64,000 bases of DNA from Rhodococcoides fascians NBRC 12155 = LMG 3623. GTDB lineage: Bacteria > Actinomycetota > Actinomycetes > Mycobacteriales > Mycobacteriaceae. The DNA is taken from contig NZ_BCWW01000010.1 of the NCBI RefSeq assembly GCF_001894785.1, positions 62,001 to 126,000 on the forward strand, written 5' to 3'. The notes under the pieces are model-generated. The model was given only the letters and a program-made list of their open reading frames with translations. It made no database searches and was not told where the DNA came from. Position 1 is the stretch's first letter. Each line of letters opens with the position of its first letter. The position numbers and the translations under genes were made by a program. Shown here piece after piece: positions 26,175 to 34,141 of this stretch.

Positions 26175-27658
26175 AAACCGGGTCCGACGCCGATCCCGAT
26201 CATCACACCCTGGCAGTCATCGGTTCGGGGTTCGCCGGTCTCGGTGCCGCTATCCGGCTGGAAAAATTGCACAGCGGCAGCGTCGTCATCTTCGAGCGGG
26301 CGTCGTCGCTGGGGGGAGTGTGGCGCGACAACGATTATCCCGGTGCCGCCTGCGACGTGCAGAGCTTGCTGTACTCGTTTTCGTTCGCCCCGAGCCACAC
26401 CTGGCGGCACACGTATGCGAGGCAGTCTGAGATTCGCTCGTATCTGCACAATCTCGCGCGCGATCACGGTCTGATCCCGCGTCTCCGAACCGGTTGTGCC
26501 GTGCGATCTTTGGCGTGGGACTCGAACACCTCACGATGGATACTCGACACCGCCCGGGGAAGGTCGACTGCCGACCATGTCGTGCTCGCCACCGGATCGC
26601 TCGCAGACCCGTCGCTGCCTGCTCTCGAGGGAATAGACACCTTTACCGGCCCCGTCTTCCACTCCTCTCAGTGGCGCCATGAGGTCGATCTCTCGGGGAA
26701 GCGAGTGGCCGTCGTCGGTACCGGTGCATCGGCAATTCAATTCGTGCCGAAGATCCAGCCGGTCGTGAAGTCTTTGACGCTGTTCCAACGCACTGCACCG
26801 TGGGTTATGCCTCGCAACGATCGGCCGATATCCGAGAGAACCCGTAGGCGTTTGCGGTCGGTTCCGGGTTACCAGCGTGCATCCAGAGCAGTCGTCTACG
26901 CCAAACGTGAGATCAAGCTGCTGGCCTTCCGGCACCCGGCACTGATGCGAATCGGAGAAAAGGAAGGACGAGCACATCTCGCGCATGCCGTGAGCGATCC
27001 TGCGCTGCGGGCGAAGTTGACGCCCGATTATCGGATGGGCTGCAAGCGAATTCTGCTGTCCGACGAGTACTACCCGGCGTTGGCTCAGCCGAACGTGACC
27101 GTCGAGAACGGGGGAGTAGCGAAGGTGACACCCACGGGAGTCGTGGATGCAGCGGGCGGAGTGCACGATGTCGATGCGATCATCTTCGGCACCGGGTTCG
27201 ATACGCGCCGACTACCGTTGACCGACAGAGTATTCGATGGACAGGGTCGATCGATGGCCGAGAGTTGGGGCGAGAGCCCACGGGCCTATCTCGGTACCTC
27301 TGTCTCGGGTTTTCCGAACCTGTACCTGATGCACGGCCCCAATATTGCGCTCGGGCACACCTCGGTCATCATGATGTTCGAGTCGCAGATCCAGTACATC
27401 GGGAGGGCCATGAAGCGTGCAATCGATGCCGGTGGCTTCATCGAGCCGACGCCGCAGGCTCAGGCGAAGTACTCGACCGACATCGATGCACTGACCGAAG
27501 GAACAGTGTGGACCAGCGGCGGCTGTCGGAGTTGGTATCTCGATCCTTCCGGCCGCAACAGCAACCTGTGGCCCGGCAGCGTTCTCGGTTATCGCTCTCG
27601 TGCAGTTCGATTCGATCCCGAGGACCACCTCGTGCGTACCTCCGAGAGGCCACGATGA
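26168..27658 (+). CDS. Flavin-dependent Baeyer-Villiger-type monooxygenase
   Basis: The 496-aa protein has an FAD-binding GSGFAG motif at residues 19-24, the Baeyer-Villiger fingerprint FTGPVFHSSQW (FxGxxxHxxxW) near residue 160, and a second Rossmann motif VVGTGASA for NADPH. It would insert oxygen next to a ketone to give an ester or lactone. The next gene encodes ester/lactone hydrolases, which fits a pathway in which the ketone is oxidised and the product opened. The arrangement resembles the mycobacterial mymA operon (monooxygenase, esterase, SDR). Ends overlap both neighbours (ATGGTGA upstream, ATGA downstream). Confidence 0.92.
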   Translation: MVKTGSDADPDHHTLAVIGSGFAGLGAAIRLEKLHSGSVVIFERASSLGGVWRDNDYPGAACDVQSLLYSFSFAPSHTWRHTYARQSEIRSYLHNLARDHGLIPRLRTGCAVRSLAWDSNTSRWILDTARGRSTADHVVLATGSLADPSLPALEGIDTFTGPVFHSSQWRHEVDLSGKRVAVVGTGASAIQFVPKIQPVVKSLTLFQRTAPWVMPRNDRPISERTRRRLRSVPGYQRASRAVVYAKREIKLLAFRHPALMRIGEKEGRAHLAHAVSDPALRAKLTPDYRMGCKRILLSDEYYPALAQPNVTVENGGVAKVTPTGVVDAAGGVHDVDAIIFGTGFDTRRLPLTDRVFDGQGRSMAESWGESPRAYLGTSVSGFPNLYLMHGPNIALGHTSVIMMFESQIQYIGRAMKRAIDAGGFIEPTPQAQAKYSTDIDALTEGTVWTSGGCRSWYLDPSGRNSNLWPGSVLGYRSRAVRFDPEDHLVRTSERPR

Positions 27659-29421
27659 CATCCGAGGCAATCGTTCTGCTGCATGGTCTCGGCGCTTCGG
27701 CCGCCACCTGGGATCGCGTGGAACCGCTCCTGGCCGGAAACGTCCTCGTGCCCGACCTGTCGGGAAGCGACACCATCGAGCACGATGCACTTCATGTCGC
27801 CCGTGAGATACGAGTAGCAGGTTTCGAGTCCGTCACCGTGGTAGGCCATTCGCGAGGCGGCCTGGTCGCGACATCACTGGCCGAGCAGTACCCCACGCTC
27901 GTTCGACGACTGGTGCTCGTCGCGACGACGCCGACCGTGTCGAGTCGACTGACCTCGCGCGGTCTGTCCGAGAGAATTCTCAGGACGCCGCTAGTCGGCA
28001 ACGCAGTGTGGGCAATGCTTCCCGCGAGAATGCTGCGTGCAGGGCTCGGCTCTGCGTTCGCTCCGAGTGGTCCGGTGCCGGAGTTCGCGGTACAGGACCT
28101 ATTGGCCACGGGTATTCGACGGTTCCGTACCTCGACCTCCTCGATCGATCACTACCTCGAGGAGCGTTCGCTCTCGGAACGTCTACCTGCACTGAGCTGC
28201 CCGGTGTCGGTGGTCTATGGACTCGACGACCGACGAGTGAACTCCAGTGACATGGCGTTGTCGGCGAGTGATCCGAGGATCGACGCCTACCCTTTGCCTC
28301 ACGAGGGGCACGGTGCGCCCTGGAGTTCGGCGGGTGCCATCGCCGCGGTCGTCAACGGTCAGGCCTCACCGTCGGCGGCCCGTCTTCCGGCGACGACACT
28401 CAGTCCGAGTCTGCGGCCCGTCCGGTGGACACCGCCGAAGTCGACTGCCCGTGCGAGAGCGAAGTACAGCGACACCCCGATGGGCTCGATCAGACGCGTC
28501 GAACTGCCGGGCCGGGGCCCGGAGGACGTTCGGCTGGATTCCCAGGGACGGATTCTCACCGGACTCGTGGATGGGAGGGTTCTCCGGGTGACACTGATCG
28601 ACGACAGTACTTCTACTGTCGAGACTCTCGCCGACACAGGGGGTAGGCCGCTGGGCATCACCGTCGTCGACGATTCGACGATTCTGGTGTGCGACAGCGA
28701 ACGCGGTTTGTTGCGTGTCGATCTCGGCAGTGGCTGTGTCGACGTAGTGTTGGACCGCCTCGACTCCGTCCCGATCACGTTCGCGTCCAACGTCGTTCGG
28801 GCACCATCGGGAAATATCTACTTCACCGTGTCCTCGCGTAGGTTTTCGTTCGACGACTTCTTGGCGGATCTGCTCGAGCACTCGGGCACCGGTCATCTGG
28901 TGAAACTGACACCGGACGGTGCGGCGCGAATCGTCGTCGATGGCATTCAGTTCGCCAACGGCCTGACTGTGTCGGATAACGAAGAGTTCGCAACGGTTGT
29001 GTCGACGGGAGACTTCGAAATCACTCGGTATTCTCTCGTCGATGGGACAGCGGTCCCGCGAACTCTGATCGACAACCTGCCCGCGTTCCCCGACAACATC
29101 TCGGTCGACGGCGACCTGACGTGGGTGTCGATGGCGACGCCCCGGAATGCGCTGCACGATCGAGTGGCCCGCTTGCCGGGAATCATCCGCCGAATCTCCT
29201 ACTCCTTGCCGGAGAAGCTCCGACAAGGAGAACGGACCACGTGGGTCATGGCGATCGACCGAAACGGGTCGATAGTCCATGACTTGCAGTCGCCGACGCC
29301 CGACTTTGCCATGGTCACCAGCGTGGTGCGGCGCGGATCGCAACTGATCCTGGGGAGCATTTCGGAATCGGCCCTTGCCGTAGTGGATCTGCCCGACCAC
29401 CCACAAGGGGTTGTTTCGTGA
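27655..29421 (+). CDS. Alpha/beta-hydrolase fused to SMP-30/gluconolactonase-type propeller
   Basis: This 588-aa protein joins two hydrolase folds. Residues 1-235 are an alpha/beta-hydrolase with oxyanion HGLGAS, nucleophile Ser66 (GHSRGG), acid Asp191 and base His219 (PHEGHG). After a linker, residues ~280-585 match the SMP-30/gluconolactonase/strictosidine-synthase-like propeller (LPGRGPEDVRLDSQGRI, FASNVVRAPSGNIYFTVSS, FANGLTVSDNEE). ATG 27655 overlaps the monooxygenase stop as ATGA; the frame is open farther upstream but that is the monooxygenase shadow. The likely job is to hydrolyse the ester or lactone made by the monooxygenase. The two halves are usually separate proteins. Confidence 0.88.
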   Translation: MTSEAIVLLHGLGASAATWDRVEPLLAGNVLVPDLSGSDTIEHDALHVAREIRVAGFESVTVVGHSRGGLVATSLAEQYPTLVRRLVLVATTPTVSSRLTSRGLSERILRTPLVGNAVWAMLPARMLRAGLGSAFAPSGPVPEFAVQDLLATGIRRFRTSTSSIDHYLEERSLSERLPALSCPVSVVYGLDDRRVNSSDMALSASDPRIDAYPLPHEGHGAPWSSAGAIAAVVNGQASPSAARLPATTLSPSLRPVRWTPPKSTARARAKYSDTPMGSIRRVELPGRGPEDVRLDSQGRILTGLVDGRVLRVTLIDDSTSTVETLADTGGRPLGITVVDDSTILVCDSERGLLRVDLGSGCVDVVLDRLDSVPITFASNVVRAPSGNIYFTVSSRRFSFDDFLADLLEHSGTGHLVKLTPDGAARIVVDGIQFANGLTVSDNEEFATVVSTGDFEITRYSLVDGTAVPRTLIDNLPAFPDNISVDGDLTWVSMATPRNALHDRVARLPGIIRRISYSLPEKLRQGERTTWVMAIDRNGSIVHDLQSPTPDFAMVTSVVRRGSQLILGSISESALAVVDLPDHPQGVVS

Positions 29422-30254
29422 CCGCTTCGCCGCTTTCCGGACAAGTCCTGTTGATCACCGGCGCGGCGGGCGGGCTCGGGTCCGCTACCGCGTTCGAGTG
29501 TTCCGCTCGCGGAGGCATTGTCGTTCTCGCTGATGTGGACGCAGCCGGTCTGGCCCGCGTGGCGGCCACCATACCGGGGGAGTGCGACACATACGAGTTG
29601 GACGTTCGCGATGCCGAGGCCTGCAACCGAATGGTCGAGCAAATTCTCGCCACCCGTCGCCGGATCGACATCGTCTGGGCGAACGCTGGGGTGTCCGATT
29701 ACGGTCCGATCGACCTGCTTCCCGAGGGAACGTGGCAGCGCATCATCGATATCAATTTGATCGGCGCGCACAATATCGTCCGAGCAGCCTTGCCCGCTGT
29801 CATGAAAGCGGAAGGCTATGTTGCTTTCACCTGTTCGTGGGCTTCGTTCGCTCACCAGCCCGGGCACTCGGCGTACGCAGCGGCCAAGGCGGGTCTCGAA
29901 GCCTTCGCCAACTCGCTTCGACTCGAACTGAGCGGAACCGGCGTACGGGTCGGGTCCTTTCACCCGGGGTGGATCGACACGACGCTGGTCACGAACAAAA
30001 TGAGCCAACCAGCGTTCGTTGCGCTGCTACAAGCTCTCCCCGGGCCTTTCGGTGCTGTCACACACACGGACAGAATCGTCCCTCACTTCGTACGCGCACT
30101 CGAAAACCGTTCCTCCAGAATGATCTATCCGCGGGCAGGCAGGCTTCTGCTCGCTCTACGAGCGGTACTGACGACGGCACCTTTCACCGCCCGCAGTCGT
30201 GCCATCGCACCCGAAATTCGACGGCTGTCGGCTCGGGATATGACACGATCGTAG
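29418..30254 (+). CDS. Short-chain dehydrogenase/reductase
   Basis: This 278-aa classical SDR has TGAAGGLGSATA, ANAG, the catalytic Ser in FTCSWASF and the YAAAK active site. Asp after strand 2 (LADVDA) favours NAD. The start is GTG 29418 overlapping the previous stop, so it is part of the operon. The C-terminal extension after residue ~215 resembles SDRs of the mycobacterial SadH group. It probably oxidises an alcohol released in the pathway, or forms the ketone substrate. Confidence 0.9.
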   Translation: MTASPLSGQVLLITGAAGGLGSATAFECSARGGIVVLADVDAAGLARVAATIPGECDTYELDVRDAEACNRMVEQILATRRRIDIVWANAGVSDYGPIDLLPEGTWQRIIDINLIGAHNIVRAALPAVMKAEGYVAFTCSWASFAHQPGHSAYAAAKAGLEAFANSLRLELSGTGVRVGSFHPGWIDTTLVTNKMSQPAFVALLQALPGPFGAVTHTDRIVPHFVRALENRSSRMIYPRAGRLLLALRAVLTTAPFTARSRAIAPEIRRLSARDMTRS

Positions 30255-30271
30255 CGACGGAAGGTAGCTCG

Positions 30272-31453
30272 ATGCAGGAAGACAGTGACACCACCAGGGA
30301 GCGGGCGATCGCGGCACGGATTTCGTCGCTGATCGCCGGTGCCGACGTAGAGCTCGACTCGGTGGCATCGCGATTGACGGATCTGTATCGCCAGCGGATT
30401 CCGTTGTACGACTCCGTCGCTCGCGAGGAAGTGGAACGCAATACCAGGGCCGTGCTCGATATAGTGGTGTGGCGCGTGCAAAGCAACTCGCCGTCGGTGG
30501 ACGAAAGCGACGTGACCGAATTGGTCCGGCGCTGGGCGGATCAGACGATCCCACTCGAATTGGTTGCCCACAGCATCCAATTGGGGGCGCGGGAGCTGTT
30601 CAAGATAATCAGGCACAATGCGGCCGAGCAGAATCTGCCCACGGACGCAGTGGACGACATGCAAGACATGATGTGGGAGTGGGCGACGTCCTATTCGGCA
30701 GCCGTCAACACCGTGATGCAGGAGCGGGCAGTCACCGGTGCCATCCGCCGCTCGGATCTGATCCGGCAACTCGTCGAGAATTCGTACCTACCCTCTTCCC
30801 TGGCCGGCGACGCACAGGAGCACGGCATAGACCTGTCGCATTCGTACCGGGTCGCCTGCATCGTGTGGGACGACACGGTGACAGCGTCGGACGCTCGTGC
30901 GTTGCTCCGGATGCGTTGTAGAGGAGAGGTTCTCGATGTGGTCGACGCGGTCATCGACGGTCGATTGATAGCCTTGTTGCCCATCGTCCCGGAACGGCTG
31001 GAGTCCGAGATTGCCATCGGGGTGGGTGACGCACGCCAACCCTCCGACGCGCGCTCCTCGTACCAGCAGGCCCAACGCGCGCTCTCGTTGGCCACGATGT
31101 TCGGCAGAACCGGGTTGGTGGATCTCGCGGCGCTCGGACCACTTCCTCTGCTGGCCTTCGCCGACGAAGTCGCTGAGCAGATAGCCGGCGTTCACCTGAG
31201 CCCTCTATTGGTTCGCGGCGCGACCGGTCGAGAGATCATGGACACTGTCGCAACGTATCTCGACAACGATCGCCGCGTCGACGATACCGCCGCTGCGCTC
31301 TTCGTGCACCGCAACACCGTCCGCAACCGCGTCGCCCGTTTCGGCGACCTCACCGGGCTGGACATCGACTCGACCGCGGATTTGGTCTTGGTGTGGTGGT
31401 TACTGACCCGTGACCGAGCGCTGCGTGCGGGCCCGAAGAATCCCGTCCTCTAG
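30272..31453 (+). CDS. PucR/CdaR-family transcriptional regulator
   Basis: The 393-aa protein has an N-terminal helical sensing region, a central GGDEF-like/PucR fold (SYRVACIVWDDTVTASDA ... LIALLPIV) and the C-terminal PucR helix-turn-helix (DDTAAALFVHRNTVRNRVARF). ATG 30272 follows GGAAGG. It is the last gene of the thioesterase-monooxygenase run, 17 bases after the SDR, and its 3' end overlaps the convergent SDR by 54 bases. Such regulators usually activate a neighbouring catabolic operon; the repeated TGTGC-N4-GCACA sites are candidate targets, but this is not shown. Confidence 0.9.
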   Translation: MQEDSDTTRERAIAARISSLIAGADVELDSVASRLTDLYRQRIPLYDSVAREEVERNTRAVLDIVVWRVQSNSPSVDESDVTELVRRWADQTIPLELVAHSIQLGARELFKIIRHNAAEQNLPTDAVDDMQDMMWEWATSYSAAVNTVMQERAVTGAIRRSDLIRQLVENSYLPSSLAGDAQEHGIDLSHSYRVACIVWDDTVTASDARALLRMRCRGEVLDVVDAVIDGRLIALLPIVPERLESEIAIGVGDARQPSDARSSYQQAQRALSLATMFGRTGLVDLAALGPLPLLAFADEVAEQIAGVHLSPLLVRGATGREIMDTVATYLDNDRRVDDTAAALFVHRNTVRNRVARFGDLTGLDIDSTADLVLVWWLLTRDRALRAGPKNPVL

Positions 31454-32266
31454 AGCGGGAACCGTCTTCTTCACCCGCGGACGCAGAATGGCGTCCCACA
31501 GACGGCCTGTGAACACTCCGCGCACGGTGTCCACGCCGCGAAGTGCACCGGGTACATAGACCTTTCGACCACGTTCGACGATCGTGTTCACGAATGCCGC
31601 TGCGCAGTCGTCGAGTTCTGTCACGACGCTGAACGGCCACGGCATTTCCTCGATACCTGCGCGCACCGCCGCTATGCTGTGCTGCGACTCGAACATCGGT
31701 GTGCGCACGAATGCAGGGTGGGCGACGCCGACGCCGACGCCCTTGTGAGCCACTTCGAGCCGTAGCCCGCCACCGAACGCCTCGACACCGGTTTTGGATG
31801 CGGCGTAGGCAGATTGGCCCGGGATGTTCTTCAGGGCTGCAGCAGAGGAAACCAGGAGGTAGTAACCTCGCTGGGCCGTCACTGCAGGCAAGGTTGCGTG
31901 AACCGTCCGGATGACTCCTATGAGGTTGACTTCGACGATGGCGACCAGCGATTCGACATCGCTGATCGCGACGGTGCCGGCCTCGGCGATGCCGGCGTTG
32001 GCGACGACCACGTCCAGGCATCCGTATTCGGTCAAGACAGTGGACACGGCCAGTTCCAGCGACGCGGTGTCGGTGACATCTGCCACGACCGACATGTGTC
32101 GACAGTGGCGGGTCGTGTCCAGGGTCTCCAACACCGATGCGGAAATCTCGGACCGATCGACGAGGACCACGTGCGCGCCGAGCGATGCGAGTCGGCGACC
32201 TGTTTCGAGGCCTATGCCAGACGCCCCTCCGGTGATGAATGCGACTTTTCCCGCTACGGACGTCAT
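31400..32266 (-). CDS. Short-chain dehydrogenase/reductase
   Basis: This is a 288-aa SDR with TGGASGIGLETG, ANAG, Ser in LLVSSAAA and YAASK. The region after residue 190 (HPAFVRTPMFESQ) and the C-terminal basic tail resemble the SDR at 29418, so the two may act on related substrates. It is convergent with and overlaps the PucR gene. Its promoter region is shared with the ferredoxin operon and contains the second TGTGC-N4-GCACA element. Confidence 0.9.
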   Translation of the reverse strand: MTSVAGKVAFITGGASGIGLETGRRLASLGAHVVLVDRSEISASVLETLDTTRHCRHMSVVADVTDTASLELAVSTVLTEYGCLDVVVANAGIAEAGTVAISDVESLVAIVEVNLIGVIRTVHATLPAVTAQRGYYLLVSSAAALKNIPGQSAYAASKTGVEAFGGGLRLEVAHKGVGVGVAHPAFVRTPMFESQHSIAAVRAGIEEMPWPFSVVTELDDCAAAFVNTIVERGRKVYVPGALRGVDTVRGVFTGRLWDAILRPRVKKTVPALEDGILRARTQRSVTGQ

Positions 32267-32373
32267 TGTTCACAAGCCCTTCGAATCGGTCGGTCACAGG
32301 GGACTCGATAGATTGTGGATGGCAGCAAGGGCCGGGCGGAAGGTGCGAGTGTCCACTCTTGGGCCAGAGACGA

Positions 32374-32387
32374 TGTGCGCGTGCACA
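32374..32387. promoter_or_regulatory. TGTGC-GCGT-GCACA inverted repeat (site 2)
   Basis: The 14 bases are identical to site 3 at 38068-38081. The site lies between the SDR (start 32266) and ferredoxin (start 32512). A second shared block, CATCGATGTACG, is at 32412-32423 and also at 37962-37973. Confidence 0.55.
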
Positions 32388-32511
32388 ACCGGCAAGGGTA
32401 GATGGCATTTCCATCGATGTACGCCCAAAGTTGCTATCTACGTTGGCTATTCGTATGTAGTATGACGTTCGGCATAATTGTGGGCTGGAAATCAATGACG
32501 GACGGAGTCTC

Positions 32512-32829
32512 GTGACGTACATCGTGGCCGAACCTTGCGTCGACATTCTCGACAAGGCATGCATCGAGGAGTGCCCGGTGGATTGCATGTATCAGGGCGA
32601 TCGGATGTTGTACATCCATCCGGACGAATGTGTGGATTGTGGTGCGTGTGAGCCGGTTTGCCCGGTGGAGGCGATCTTCTTCGAGGAGGACGTACCTCCG
32701 CAGTGGACTGGCTACGTATCCACCAATGCCGAGTTCTTCGAGGAACTCGGTTTCCCAGGGGGTGCTGCCAAGACTGGACCTACAGGTAAAGACACGATGC
32801 TGGTTGCCTCGGTTCAGGCTCGTTCATGA
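32512..32829 (+). CDS. fdxA: Seven-iron ferredoxin
   Basis: The 105-aa protein has the FdxA cysteine pattern: Cys9, 17, 21 and 50 for a [3Fe-4S] cluster and Cys25, 40, 43 and 46 for a [4Fe-4S] cluster (CIEECPVDC, CVDCGACEPVC). The C-terminal TGYVSTNAEFF is family-typical. It is a small soluble electron carrier. GTG start after CGGAG. The stop overlaps the moeA start as ATGA, linking it to molybdenum-cofactor genes, so it may pass electrons to or from one of the two molybdoenzymes. Confidence 0.93.
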   Translation: MTYIVAEPCVDILDKACIEECPVDCMYQGDRMLYIHPDECVDCGACEPVCPVEAIFFEEDVPPQWTGYVSTNAEFFEELGFPGGAAKTGPTGKDTMLVASVQARS

Positions 32830-34052
32830 ACTCGCCGTTCGCTACGTCCACTGTCGCCTTGCGGTCGGTGGAGGAGCACTCTGCGATGGTTGCCGGTCTG
32901 ATCGGGATCACTGCGGTCAGGCAGTCCAATCTTGTGGCGGCATCCGGCCTTGTCCTGGCAGAGCCTGTGTTCGCACCGGATCCGCTTCCCCTGTTCGATA
33001 CGTCCGCAGTCGATGGATACGCGGTGCATGTATCCGATCTCATCGGTGCCTCGGCCGAATCTCCCGTCCTATTGCCTGTTGCACAGCATGTTCCGGTGAC
33101 ATATCGCGCGCCGGTGGTGTCGGCTGTCGGCACGGCTGTCGAAATCTCGGCCGGGGCTCCCGTTCCCGCTGGGTCGACCGGGATAGTGCCCATGGACGAG
33201 GTGCGAGTAGATGAGGGCCGGGTGGAATTTCGTGGGAGATGCGCTTTCGGCGCTCACATCCGGCGTAGGGGTGGGGATGTGCGGGAAGGGCAGCGACTTC
33301 TCGCGCCGGGAACGGCCCTGTCCCCGGTGCATACAGGTCTTCTGGCCGGAGTCGGCGTTCGAAGCGTGTCGGTCCGAAGGCGATTGCGCGTAGCCGTGAT
33401 TTCGACTGGTGACGAAATCATTTACCGATCAACAGTTCTCGGCTTCGGTCAGATTCACGACTGCAACTCGGTGATGCTCGCCGCCGCCGTGGTGGCCTGC
33501 GGTGCCGACGTGACCATGTGCGTTTCGGTGGCGGACTCGGTGGACGAATTTCGGGCCGTTCTGGCGACGGCGTGCGCCGGAGCCGACGTCGTCATCACAT
33601 CCGGGGGAATCGATGCGGGCCGTGACGGAGTAGTCGACACAGCTCTGCGCGCAGAGGACATGGGATTCGTGGACGTCGCTATGTGGCCGGACCGACCAGA
33701 AGGTGCCGGCCGCATGTTGGGCACTGCGGTGCTCAGCTTTCCCGGTAATCCACTGGCCGCGTACGAATCCTTCGAGTTGTTCGCCCGCCCCAATTTTCGG
33801 TTGGCCATGGGGTTGAGCGCCGAGGAGCGTCGACAGGTGTCTGTGCCGCTTGCTCACGGCGTCGACCCGCGGCCTGGACATCCTTCGTTTCATCTCGCAC
33901 ACCTGAATACGAACGGAACGGTCACCTTGCTGACCGGGGTGGAACGGCATGGCCTCGAATCGGCAGCCGGCGCAGATTGTTTCGTGCGTCTGGACGATAC
34001 GAGTGCGTCACTGGCGGCGGGACACCTGGTGGCAGCCGTCGCTCTGCGGTAG
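32826..34052 (+). CDS. moeA: Molybdopterin molybdenumtransferase, diverged
   Basis: The 408-aa MoeA has the four-domain family layout: FDTSAVDGYAV, a central MoCF domain with STGDEI and SGGIDAGRD, and FPGNPLAAYESFE, then a C-terminal beta domain. MoeA inserts molybdate into adenylylated molybdopterin. Two usually conserved motifs differ here: MTGAPxPxGAD is SAGAPVPAGSTG, and GGVSxGxxD is GGIDAGRDG. The paralogue at 36707 keeps more canonical forms, so this copy may be specialised for a particular enzyme or be impaired. It is translationally coupled to fdxA. Confidence 0.88.
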   Translation: MNSPFATSTVALRSVEEHSAMVAGLIGITAVRQSNLVAASGLVLAEPVFAPDPLPLFDTSAVDGYAVHVSDLIGASAESPVLLPVAQHVPVTYRAPVVSAVGTAVEISAGAPVPAGSTGIVPMDEVRVDEGRVEFRGRCAFGAHIRRRGGDVREGQRLLAPGTALSPVHTGLLAGVGVRSVSVRRRLRVAVISTGDEIIYRSTVLGFGQIHDCNSVMLAAAVVACGADVTMCVSVADSVDEFRAVLATACAGADVVITSGGIDAGRDGVVDTALRAEDMGFVDVAMWPDRPEGAGRMLGTAVLSFPGNPLAAYESFELFARPNFRLAMGLSAEERRQVSVPLAHGVDPRPGHPSFHLAHLNTNGTVTLLTGVERHGLESAAGADCFVRLDDTSASLAAGHLVAAVALR

Positions 34053-34072
34053 TCATCGTCCGCCCGCAACAT

Positions 34073-34102
34073 ATCGGTCCATGGCCTAGGCCATGGACCG
34101 AT
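34073..34102. terminator. 30-bp perfect palindrome between convergent genes
   Basis: ATCGGTCCATGGCCT is followed directly by its reverse complement, with no loop bases. It sits between the end of moeA and the end of the convergent molybdoenzyme gene, where a bidirectional terminator is expected. There is no T-run, so termination by hairpin alone is inferred. Confidence 0.6.
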
Positions 34103-34141
34103 CTGCGTGCTATGCCGATGCTTCCGAGTACTGCCGGGCGG

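Noticed and set aside
27265-27654. Upstream extension of the hydrolase-lactonase frame (long open frame from 27265)
   Set aside because: It overlaps the monooxygenase in another frame; its sequence is a shadow with no domain, and ATG 27655 has an ATGA overlap with the monooxygenase stop.
29582-30271. Long frame continuing upstream of the PucR gene through the SDR
   Set aside because: It is an arginine-rich shadow of the SDR; the regulator starts at ATG 30272 with GGAAGG before it.
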